From: Meghimatium bilineatum
Taxonomy: Eukaryota; Mollusca; Gastropoda; Stylommatophora; Philomycidae
NCBI GenBank assembly: GCA_034231615.1
Contig: CM067315.1
Coordinates: forward strand, 15,727,513 to 15,791,512
Direction: 5' to 3'
Length of the DNA: 64,000 bases
The position numbers and the translations under genes are program-made. Under the pieces are notes generated by a model. It searched no databases, had not been told where the DNA came from, and saw nothing but the letters and a program-made list of their open reading frames with translations. This document shows, in pieces, positions 38,401-50,400 of this stretch (position 1 is its first letter; each line of letters opens with the position of its first letter).

Positions 38401-41400
38401 GACTCTCTGCCATTGCATTTATCACCCAAAGAAATAGGTAGACTGTGCCTACCCCTGGACGAGGAGATGTGCAGTCTGCGAACAAATCTCTTGTAGGAAA
38501 GGCATCATTCCTATCTATGCCCTAGGGCAATGGACCCAATTCTCTCTGTATGAGTCATGTTGGACAATGTGACAGTCGAGTTAGACTGGGTTTGCGATGT
38601 TCTCTAAGACAAAGACTTGCTTCCGGTCTACACTGTCCACAGTGTCCAGAGTCCGAGTCTCTCAACAATGCTTTCGATAGAAGTTTTGAGATATAGGACA
38701 TAACTGTTTAGAAAGACAAATAATGGAGGGAAGAGTACCTGGGAAGAGGAGAAGGGGCAGACCAAGAAGACGATGGACTGACGACATTAACTCTTTCCGG
38801 ACCAATCACCACTATACTGGCTTTATGGCATGGGTCTACAGGACCTTTCACCACTTTACTGGCTTTGATTTGATATTTGATTACTTCACAAGGCTAACTG
38901 TAACCTTGTGAAGCAATCAAATATCATCAATGTCCTTATATACCGTTAAATTCTGAATATAAACCCATCCGATTGTAGGCCGATAACCTAACTATCCCTT
39001 CCCAAAAGTGGAGAAAGTCGAAAGTCCGACTATAGACCGACATCCCCAACTTAACAAAGCCGGCAATAATGAACTTCATCATCATAAGAAAGAACCAACA
39101 TGCTAAATGGAAATTAACACAAACTTTTGCAACTCTAAGAAAATGGCATTCCTTTCATTTGCTTCACTCACTGCTTCACTCACGTAACTTGAATGAATCA
39201 AGGAATGAAACCCCGGTGGCTACTGTATTCTGGATCAATATATCCGAAAATAATGAATACCCGGTAGGCTGACTTCCCTATCCATGACTATAGACGGTTT
39301 ATGAGGTGGCAAGACTTTGGGGAACAAAGTCTTTCCTGAATGAATTGTCTGTGTTGGGTGTCTGGACGTTATGATGCGGAACAGCGCTAGTGAATAGTAA
39401 TTACTACGTAACTATTATGTCACTGGCTTCTGACAGTGACGTTTAAGTGGGAAATGATGAAAGGCAAGACAGCAAGATCACGTTTGTTTTTATAAGATAC
39501 AGAAGAGTTTGAACTTTGTTCCTGGTTATGTTTACCATGTGGGGAGAATACGGTAATAAAATAAACATAACAGAGGATTGTGAAATTGATCTCTTCTTCC
39601 ACTAAATGTACAGTGGTTGGGGGAGGGAATCAATTACGGTGCAATTTTACTACAAAATGCCTATGATGTGTTGTGATTTGGAACCCGTTTCAAATCTTCT
39701 ATAAAGAAAGATTACATTTTAGTCACTTATATGAATGGCATCACATAATGTGAGGGAAACGTGGATTGGTTGAACCGATTGAAATGGGTAGGGCCAGTAG
39801 TCCATCTTCAGCCTCAGTGGGCTGGACTAATTAACAGAATATACAGAGTACCAGTATGTAACTACCAGTATTTGCCACCGAGTTCTCACAAAAATATTGC
39901 AGACAGTCATTCCCCGGCTTTGTTTTTAAAAGATACAGAATCAACAGTTTGAACTTAACAACGAGTTTGAACTTTGTGTGACCTGTATGTTTACCTTATA
40001 CAGTAATATAAACATGAGGCACAGCTCAGACGGAGTTTCACTATTTATTTCTCTCCGCCATCCCCCCAACACTGCCTAAGTAGCAAAGTTTTGGATGTCA
40101 GTTACATGTTTGTGCAAGACCGTGTTTGTGCAAGACCGTAGAATGTAGAAAAAGACCTCTGTACAGAATTAATTAGGACTTCATTCTTTATGTTTCTGAT
40201 TATTGTCTTGGTCCCTATTTATATACTTGGAGTCGCATGTTAAAAATTGGCAAGGCCGACCAGCACATGCACGGAAATACTCAAAATCTGCCTTTGATGT
40301 GTTTTTACATTTTCTGTACACAGGTCTTATAGCCTAGTAGACGGTCAGTAACTGTTGTAACATTTGCTTTACCCAAAATGAAAGTGTGTGAGTGTTTAGA
40401 CTACTGGTAGTTGGTGTTTCCCTACACAAACAAGACTGGGCCTTGATGATAAACATGTGTTACTGGTAGATCAGCTTAGGCTACCATATTTCGTTTTTTC
40501 ACAGACCATTACCGTATTTTGGTCAATATATAAAAAACGGTAATACCCATTGCTAAAAATAGCATTTCCGGGGAAATTAAGCTCAGTAAAAATGGCGGGC
40601 ATGGCATGTCGGAAATAACGATATAGACCTAGTAAGTGAGTTTTATCAAGAAATATCGGAGGTTTCGAAGGAAATATTGTATGATATATAGAAATTAATG
40701 TAATTGGAGGCTTAGCAGTATGGTAGTACGCTCTAGATTGTTGGAGAGCCCTAGTCATTTTATCCTGGCTTAATATATCGGGACATGTGAGTTGTCACTG
40801 GCATTTTTTTAAAGTGTTTTTCTCCTTTTTTACTGTGATTTGGACGTAATTTTTTTTAAAAATTTGATGTTACTCGATTATAAGAGAAGAGTATGAAGTC
40901 ATCTCTGTTTATTATCCAAAAATTCTCGGGTTATACACAGAATTTAACGGTATTCATATTCTGTATCCATTCCCCTTTCCAATAATGTATTACACATACA
41001 CTATTTATCAATATTAGTATGTCAAGTAATACAATAAAAAACACATATATAAAATTAATTTGGTCCAAACCTAAAAATAATAAAGTCCTGAAAGAGTTAA
41101 AGATAACATGAATACATCGATAGAAAATGCAAGCCACATCGCCCAAGACAGAGAGAGGTTCAGAGAGTTCATTGGGAAGACAAGTTCTGGAAGGAATATG
41201 TCACATGACAGAAGTTTTGAACAATGTGCTCCCCGATATTTGTTCAATGATTTTCCTGTGTGCAATGGGGAGAGTATTTAAAGCTTTTTTGCGTATCAGG
41301 AGTGTATGTTCAAGTTAGCGTAATACCTGACTGCTACTTTGAATGGGGTCAATTGTGGTGGGACATGTTTCTTTCTTTGTGTTCTTGAGCATGAGCAGCA

Positions 41401-44400
41401 CTTCCGTGAGTCGGTCTCGTGCTGGACAATTGTAGCTTCATTGCCACCATATCAATTCACGGATATAACTCCAGCTACCCTCTAGCGTGCATTGCCTGTT
41501 CAAGATTCAATGCATACTTTTAGGACCATATTCTATCTATCCATATCAGGACATTGACATTGGCCAACCCTCCAGTGTTTCAGCATTTATGGTGATCTGA
41601 GGGTTGGAATCGTCTTCTCAAAGCATTGCACTCTGAAAATGAGCGTTGGAATCTTCTGGGTATGAAATAAAGCTCCACAGAAACTATCCCATTGCACATA
41701 GGAAGTAAGGGCCAATAGCTCATAATTCTTGGCTTGAAGATTAAAACTATAACTACTAGGTCATAAAAATTATATAAAATAATTTTTCAAGGAGTAAATT
41801 ACTGAGGTAGATACAATTATGTAACCATGAGTCTGAAGAAAAACTGCACCATATGGTCTATGGTAAGTAAATGTTTTTAAATAATATAACGAGTTAAATT
41901 GCAGTCTTACTATTAACAAAATCGACTTTTGGTGCAAAAGGTCTTTATCAAGATATTTACTTGCGTTGCCAGATCAGAAAAGGGAAAAAGGAATAGTCTT
42001 TCTTTGGTTCACTAAATTATCTCTACACTGTCAGATAAGTCTTATGGATGAACTCCACCGCTGTCTGGAGCTCTTCTTTGCACCTGCCAGGGGTAGCTCT
42101 ATGGGGCGGAGCACCATATCCACTTTTATATGATGATACATATTGTTGCATTTAGCCTGATACTCTGATAGAGGATATGCCTTCTGGCCTAGTACTGCCA
42201 ACTTCAGCACCTTATCAGTGGGAGAGCAGAATCATCTATAAAAATAACAGTAATACTGTTACCTATCATATACTTCGTAAGAGGCATCTAAGGAGGTTTT
42301 GGGGTGTAGTTAGGGTGTCCCATCCAATAGAGGGTCAAAGTGACCAAGAAGCCGTGCTGAAATAGGATGCATTAGGCCAAAAGGCACATTTATCAAAGCC
42401 AGGCTGTGGAAAATACATGCACATTCCGTTCTCCTGACTACATACTGTTAATCTACAGTTTGAAAATGAACAAAGAAGATGAAGAAGATAAGGACAAATA
42501 AACAGTTCCATTATATTTGTTTGTTCCCATCTTGGTAAAGGTCTTTTTGGTCAAAACGTCGATCTTGTGTTTATTTAAATGTAAAACTATTATTTAACCT
42601 TTAGATATGAGCTACATAAATCAACAGTGAGTCTCTGTAACTAAACAGAATACTGTCATTACTGTATGTTCTCTTATTTGGAGTGCAGGGAGGTACATGT
42701 GACTGTGCGATAAAAGCTGCATACCATTGCTGTAGTCACAACATGTACAAAGTGGGTTTTTTAATGTACCCTTTTACAGAAAAAAACCAGTCCCTACCGG
42801 GAGTTGAACCCTATACCTCATGGCTGTGACACCAACACTCTAACTTCTTGTTTATGCACCCCACTCTGTGTAACTATTACTGTTGTCCAAATGTTTAAAG
42901 AATTACAATATGACAACATACTCTCAAAACAAAAACTACTTCTGGGTGATCATCAACATCATTGAAACCCATAACCCATTTAGTGTTGTAGTGTTGTCAC
43001 TTTACAGACAACACAAAAATCATGGGAGGAGACATACCTCTCTATGTAGATATGGTAGCGTCATCATCATTAAGTGCTGTCTCCACAACGAAGGTTGGCT
43101 GCAACACATCTCCAACATCTCCTGTTTCTTGTCTTGGTGGTGCACTCTGCTAGACTGTAACCTGTCCATCGTGTGATGTTACTCTCCCACTTGTATCTCT
43201 GCCTACCTCTTGCTCGCTTCACTTTGATTTTACCCTCAAGTAAGGTCTTCAATAGGGTGTCATGTCTTTTAATGTGCCCAAAGTATTTTATTTGCCTGAT
43301 CTTTATTTCTCTTAGTAGTTCTTTCTTCATATTAAGTGTTTTATATCTCTTTATTTGTTTTCTTCTCTTCCCATGATGTTCTCCCTATTCTTCTATATAC
43401 CCACATCTCAAAGGCATCAATTTTGTCTTCTAATTGTTTATTTAGTGTCCATGTTTCTGAGCCATACATTAATATAGAGTAGATGTAGCATTTTATAATT
43501 CTCATTTTTAACTTGTTTGTAATTTGTTTAGATATTAATAATTTCCTCATGCCATTGAAGGTACTTTTAGCCATTCATATTCTCCTTTTTAACTTCTGTT
43601 TCACATCTGCCATCATTTGTCCAAGATATTGATAATGTTTTACTTGTTGTAGTTTCTCTCCATGTATGTTGACTTGATCTATTAGTCTTTGTGTCATCTG
43701 CATAACTCAGGTTGTTTATTATTTTCTCATTGATCTTGAGTCCTGGCATTTCTTCTATATTTTTAAAGATATTCTCTGTGTAGATATTAAATAGACTCGG
43801 TGATAAAATGCATCCTTGTCTTACCCCTCTTCTTATTTCTATGTCCCGCCGAAGACAGATGTGTCGGGCCATTGGCGCAAATTAAATGGCGACACAAAGC
43901 ATTTCCATTCTCTGGACTACATCCTGCTGGAAATCTAGAATGGATCATGGTCCTTCTACTAGAGAGATCCATTAGGAGTTTGAGAATGAACCCTGAACAA
44001 GAAGAAGATTTCTATGTATGGTGAGTAGCTGTTTTCACACCTTATTGATGTAGTTTGTTCCCAATATATATTTCTAATCAGTCTGATGTCTTTTCCATCT
44101 ATGCCTATTGGTATGGTAGGGTACATACATCTCAATCTCACTGTAGATATGGGAGGGTACATACTCTCAATGTAGATATGGGAGTGGACACACCTCTAAA
44201 TGTAGACATGTGAGGGCACATACTCTCAGTGTAAATATATGAGTGTACATACCTCTCAATGTAGACATGTGAGGGCACATACTCTCAGTGTAAATATATG
44301 AGTGTACATACCTCTCAATGTAGACATGTGAGATGACTTTCATTTGTTCAGCTTTCTGGACAACGAGATTCAGTTTAGATTCAATGTTAGAGCTGCGGGG

Positions 44401-47400
44401 GGACAACCCTTTCACTTCTTTCTGTAGAACTCTGATCTCACGCTCATGCATATCAAACTTCAATTGGAACTCCTGTTAAGTATGTACATATAAAACAATG
44501 GTTAGAACTGCAAGAAAAGTTGGTATGAAAAATATAGGTAATAGACACTATCCCCAAAGCATGCTGCATTAAATAGATAGATGCATGTTAAGAAAGAAAT
44601 GACTCACATTATTTAACAACTCGGTTGTCTAAAGTATTACATGGATGTATAGCCCTGGTCATGCAGGGGTTAGAAGCAATCAAGGTGCAGACTTATTGGC
44701 GGGAAATGCAGTGGTTGATAGCACAGTAAAGAGATAGGGTCTACCTAACAAGGGTAGCAATGGATTTTCTACAGAGTGAAAAGGACAATCCTGGTGGTAA
44801 TACACAAAGAATGACAGAAATGAGGATGACATGGGGAGAAAGTGTGTCCTCTTTGGAAACATCTGAATATCAGGTAATGAACATCTGACTGTGACTTTGA
44901 GTCTGCATACTCTCAGATACCAGATAATGAACATCTGATTATGACTCTTGAGTCTGCGTACTCTTAGATATCAGATAATCAACATCTGACTATGACTTTG
45001 AGTCTGTGTACCGTTAAGATCAGAATATAAACCCATCCGATAGTAGGCTGAGAACCTAATTATCCCTTCCCGAAAGTGGAGAAAGTCTAAGATCCGACTA
45101 TATACCGACATCCCCAACTTAACAATGCCGGCAATAATGAACTTCATCATCATAAGAAAGAACCGACATGCTAAATGGAAATTAACACAAACTTTTGCAA
45201 CTGTAAGAAAATGGCATTCCTTTCATTTGCTTCACTCACGTAACTTGAATGAATCAAGGAATGAAACCCCGGTGGCTACTGTATTCTGGATCAATATATC
45301 CGAAAATAATGAATAGGCTGACTTCCCTATCGATGGCTATAGATGGTTAATGAGGTGGCGAGACTTTGGGAAACAAAGTCTTTCCTGAATGAATTGTCTG
45401 TGTTGGGTGTCTGGGCATTATGACGCGGAACAGCGCTAGTGAATAGTAATTACTACATAACTATTATGTCACCGGGTTCTGACAGTGACGTTTAAGCGGA
45501 AACGATGAACGGCAAGACAGCGATATCACATTTGTTTTTATAAGATACAGAAGAGTTTGAACTTTGTTCCTGGTTATGTTTACCGTGTGGAGAGAATATT
45601 GTAATAAAATAAACATAACAGAGGATTGTGAAATTGATCTCGTCTTCCACTAAATTACAGTGGTTGGGGGAGGGAATCAATTACGGCGGAATTTTACTAC
45701 AAAATGCCTATGATGTGTCGTGATTTGGAACCTCGTTTCAAATCTTCTATAAAGAAAGATTGCATTTAGTCACTTATCTGAATGGCATCACATAATGTGA
45801 GGGAAACTTGGATTGGTTGAGCCGATTGAAATGGGTAGGGCCACTAGTCCACCTGCGGCCTCAGTGGGCTGGACTAATTAACAGAATATAAGGCTGACTT
45901 AGCTAGCCAAGAATACTGCACAAGTAGTTTAGCTTCCAGTTCATACATTTTTATTGTCATTGTGATTTTATTCGTGTTTTATAAGAAGGATGCCTGGACA
46001 GAAACGAGCATCGTTTACTGCTGGTTTTAAGTTGGATGTTATCGCTTTTGCAGAGAAGTCCAACAATTCCATGGCTTCCCGCCACTTCATTGTGAACGAA
46101 AAGCAAGTACGAGAATGGAGGAAAAAAAAGGAAGAATTGTCTTTGATGCCAAGGTCAAAGAGAGCATCACGCGGCCGTACAGCTTCATTCCCTGCACTGG
46201 AGAAGAAATTATCCGAATGGATAATGGAGTCTAGACAGAACGGATTAATTATAACCCACACCAATATTCGAATCAGGGCGCTCTCGATATTGAAAGATCC
46301 TGCATTCCAGAAACACAAATCTAAGGACTTCGTTGCGTCAATGGGATGATGCAATCGCTTTATGAACAGACATCACTTGTGTCTACGAACACGCACTAAG
46401 CTGGCGCAAAAGTTGCAGAAGGAGCTAGAAACAAAAATTGATTCGTTTCAACGTTTCCATATCAACCCGAGGAAGAGATTTAACTACGATCTATCTCAAA
46501 TAGGAAACATGGATGAGACACCTGTTTGCTTTGATATGCCTTCTAATTGCACCGTTGAACGCAAAGGTGCGAAGACAGTTTTTGTAAAGACAACTGGGCA
46601 TGAAAAAAACTTGATTCACTGTTGTGTTAGCTTGCATGGCAGATGGCTCACGTTTGCCCCCCCCCCCCCCCCCCCCGTGATTATATTTAAACGCAAGACT
46701 CTGCCTAAGGGTATTAAATTCCAAGTGGCGTGTTTGTGCGTGCTCACACGAAAGGTTGGATGGACGGAAGTGGTACTCTGGAATGGCTGGATAAAGTGTG
46801 GGGGCAGAGGAAGGGGGCCGCTTTAACCTTCACCGCGCCTATATCAACTCCGGCCGTCGAAAAACAAAATGGCGTCTAGCGCCGTTGGCGACATACCCCA
46901 TCCAATGAGATATCATTATAATAGACGCCCCACAGCCTGATTGGTTACTCGGAAACGTGCTATTGAAGCCGGTTCATTCCTACGTCCGACATGATCGTTG
47001 TAACAATGGCTAGCCAGAAGATACAAATTTTATAGCAATTAATCTGACCACATCTGCACACCGGTACGATGCCATGATGGTTGACAGGTTTTATAGACCT
47101 TTCTTTCATCGTATTTTGAATAAAATAACATTGAATCGTGGCTTGAATCATGAATTATTTAGTTTAGTTTCACAGCAGTGAATATACAGAATACCTCGTT
47201 GGTTTGGAGACTTGTAGACGTTTGATATCGAATATGTGGAAGTAGCACAAAAAATGGCTCTAGACCTAATCTCAAAGAATGATTTTACTGCAAATCTACA
47301 TGTTTTATTCAGTTCTCCCGGCTATATTTTGATAATTTCGCAGTGAAAGAACATAAATACAACAGATTTGCGTGATTTAGTTTACAGTGTTGCCAAGGAA

Positions 47401-50400
47401 TTCGATAACTGAGGTAAGTTATTTTTTTATTTATTTTTTACCTCTTTATTTGTTATAAAATATATGTTTTTTGTGAAAAATGTCTTTACCACTTTCTCAT
47501 ACGTCTGGTATCACACACACACACACGTACATAAATTACACCAATATATGCATAATCCAATTTTTTATTTATATGTGCAAATATTATTTAAATATCTCTA
47601 ACAACCAAAAAATTATCACATTTTCAAAACAGTCACCATCAATAACGCAAATTTTCAAAAAAGAATCCGGTATCAGGGAGACGTTTCGTATTTTTTAATC
47701 TGGCTTGCTAAAGGTTAAAAAAAACCATCCATGCTAGTCTGGGATTCATTTAGGGCGCATCTCACAGAGAAAGTGGAATAACGATGTCGTGAGATGGGAT
47801 TGTCTGTTTCCGTCATTCCTGGGGGACTTACATCCCTCTTACAGCCACTAGATGTCTGCCTGAACAAACCATTCAAGGACAGACTCCGAGCAAAATGGAA
47901 TGACTGGATGGCATCATCTGATTTAGCAGTGACGAAGGGTGGTAACATCAAAAAAGTTGACATCACCACAATCGTTACGTGGGTCAAAGAATCGTGGTCT
48001 GATATATCATCCGAAATGATAATCAGATCTTTAAAAAAAGTGTTCAATAAGTAACGCAATGGATGGAAGTGAGGACGACACTATCTTTGAGGACGATACC
48101 GACGACGACGACAATGTACCAAAGACGGACGATATCCACCCTGATGTTTTCATGACAGATGATGACATTCGTGAGTTATTTCAGATTTCAGACAGTGATT
48201 CGGACTTTGAAGGATTTCACTGACTGTTTGGACTGGCACTGGTAAGTTTTTCCTAAATTTTATCGATATTTGATGTTATTCTGTGTTCTGTTTTTGTGTC
48301 TACACTACAGATAATTTTGTTTAAACATTTCGCAAGCCAAACCTCCTATAATTTAGTCTGTTACTATCAAAACACTACCCAGTAAGGCTAGACTATAAAC
48401 GCCAGTTACCGTTATATAGATGTCATTTGTTATCACAGACATTATATGCACCCGGTAACTACCGGTACCTACACTTTACCGTAGTTAGGTTAATAAATAA
48501 CATCAGATACTGGTATACTTTTCTGACCAATTTCGATGATCAATTGAAACCGTTATGACAGAAATATATGTACTGTAACGGTAAAAAAAATGGTAATACC
48601 CATTGCTATAAATAGCGTTTCCGGGAAATTATGCTAAAAAAATGGCAGCGTGTCTGAAATAACGATATAGACCTAGTAAGTGAGTTTTTATCAAGAAATA
48701 TCGGAGATTTCGAAGGACATATTATATGATATATAGAAATTAATGTAATTAGAGGCCTAGCATTATGGTAAGTACGCTCTAGATTGCTGGTGAGCCCTAG
48801 TAATTTTATCCTGGCTTAATATATCGGGACATGTGACTGGAATTTTTTTTAAAGTGTTTTTCTCCTTTTTTACTGTGATTAGGACGTAATATTTAAAAAA
48901 ATTTGATCTTACTTGAATATAAGTCGAGGAGTATGAAGTCATCTCAGTTTTTTGTCCAAAAATTCTCGGGTTATACACGGATCTTAACGGTACTCTCAGA
49001 TAGCAGATAATCAACATCTGACTATGACTCTAAGTCTGCAAACTATTAGATATCAAATATTCAACATCTGACTATGACTTTTGAGTCTGCATACTCTTAG
49101 ATATCAGGTAATCAATATCTGACTATGAATTTTGAGTTTGCATACTCTCAGATATAAGATAATCAACATCTGACTATGACTTTTGAGTCTGCATACTCTT
49201 AGATAGCTGATGGATTGGAGAGCAGAACATTTATGAAGATGTGCCTTGATGCTTGATGCTGGTTTCTAATAAAGAATCAAGCAATAATAGAAGACTTGTA
49301 GAATATTTCAGTCAAGGCTGTAGATACTGCTTCAGTGTGAGCATTTATTTTTTTCTTAAAAAAAACTATTTAACTATTTAAAAAAGTCAATTTCATATTT
49401 TTATTATTTTTTAAATTTATTTCTGAAAAACCATTGAGGGAAGAGGGATGGTTATATTCATTTTTTTAGCACGTTTCCTAGTACTAAAACTCATGCAAAG
49501 GTCAGTTTAAATCATGACAAAATGTATTTACAGTAAAGTTTAGATCATGAAAACAGAAACCCCTAAGGTAAAGTTAAAATAAAGACACAACGTACCCTGT
49601 ATGATCGGAATGACTCTTGTACAGCTAGATTGTTTTGAGGCAGTGGTCGATGAAGCAGAGTTGATAGTTGTTGATCTGTTGTAGTAAGATCCCTACTCAC
49701 TGCCTCTACTCGCTGAAGTATGATCTGTGCAGTGCTGACATGTTTCTCTTCTGAAAGATATCACAATATCATTTTTAACAATGCAAAATAGTCAATACTG
49801 CATGTTTACTGTTAGGGAGTTACAGGAAGGGAGGAGTGTGTGTGTGTGTGCGAGAGGTAAAGACTGCATGCCCTTGCGTTTCATATCATGCTGGGGGTGG
49901 GTTTTTTAATTTACCATCTGACAGAAGAAAAAAAGCCCCATGGTAATATAAAAAGAGAGTTTTTGACAATTGTGGCTGTGATAATCCCAAGTTGTACCTT
50001 TAACTGTGTTTAATTGAACTCCTGACTTGGATTATAACATCTTCTGGAGTGTCAAGCTGGTCATGTTAACTTTTAAAACTAAGAGTGCACTGAGGATTCA
50101 CTGTGATATGGCATACGCTATGCATAATCACATCAGTGCATTTCAAGCTAGATCACATGATTGGTTGGTTGCTGATCCAGCGGTCCATGGGCTCATACCC
50201 CTTGGCCCAGCTAGGTCACATCAAACACAAAACCATTCAAGCACAGACAATTTAGTTGATTTTGCCATCAGTCTACCGATTCTAGGAAAGCACTCATGAC
50301 AGAAAATTTTGTTTGATAAAAAGCGGAGTTCTTACCTCTGGCTGCAGCTGCGTCACATAGATCCATATAGATTTGATGACACTGTCGGAGCTCATCAGAC

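Larger units (their letters stand above)
36574..44311 (-). other. Intron 9 (7.7 kb), mostly mobile DNA
   Basis: LINE fragment 36960-37905; dispersed repeat D2 at 37925-38100; unassigned repeat-like sequence 38100-38640 with internal similarity (gagccatgttgagcaac and gagtcatgttggacaa); LINE tail 38640-38805; non-autonomous pogo element 38943-40950; D2 inverted copy about 41630-41720; unassigned 41730-42680; SINE 42690-42870; LINE 43070-43880; minisatellite 44085-44330 that overlaps the exon 9 donor. 40955-41600 contains nothing I recognise. Confidence 0.8.
45011..48990 (+). mobile_element. Pogo/Tigger-type DNA transposon, full-length but inactivated
   Basis: TA at 45009-45010 and 48991-48992; inverted ends CCGTTAAGATC.G....TATAACCC. 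Without the 888-bp TTAA insertion the element is about 3.1 kb: 5' region of about 980 bp, transposase 45990-48223 (broken), 3' region. The terminal regions recur in 38943-40950. Confidence 0.92.
44855..49205. repeat. 51-bp minisatellite split by the pogo insertion
   Basis: Units cagataatcaacatctgact plus atgacttttgagtctgcata plus ctcttagatat. About three lie at 44855-45008 and about four at 48993-49205. The break falls exactly at the TA flanks of the pogo element, so the array predates the insertion. Confidence 0.9.
44473..49595 (-). other. Intron 8 with nested mobile elements
   Basis: A 51-bp minisatellite (44855-45008 and 48993-49205) is interrupted by a pogo element (45011-48990), itself interrupted by a TTAA element (46827-47714). 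49205-49285 is a partial dispersed repeat D1. 44475-44850 and 49290-49595 hold nothing recognised. Confidence 0.85.

Noticed and set aside
46491..46724. Antisense frame with a glycine run across the poly-C tract
   Set aside because: Shadow of the pogo transposase; the glycine run is only the C20 homopolymer.
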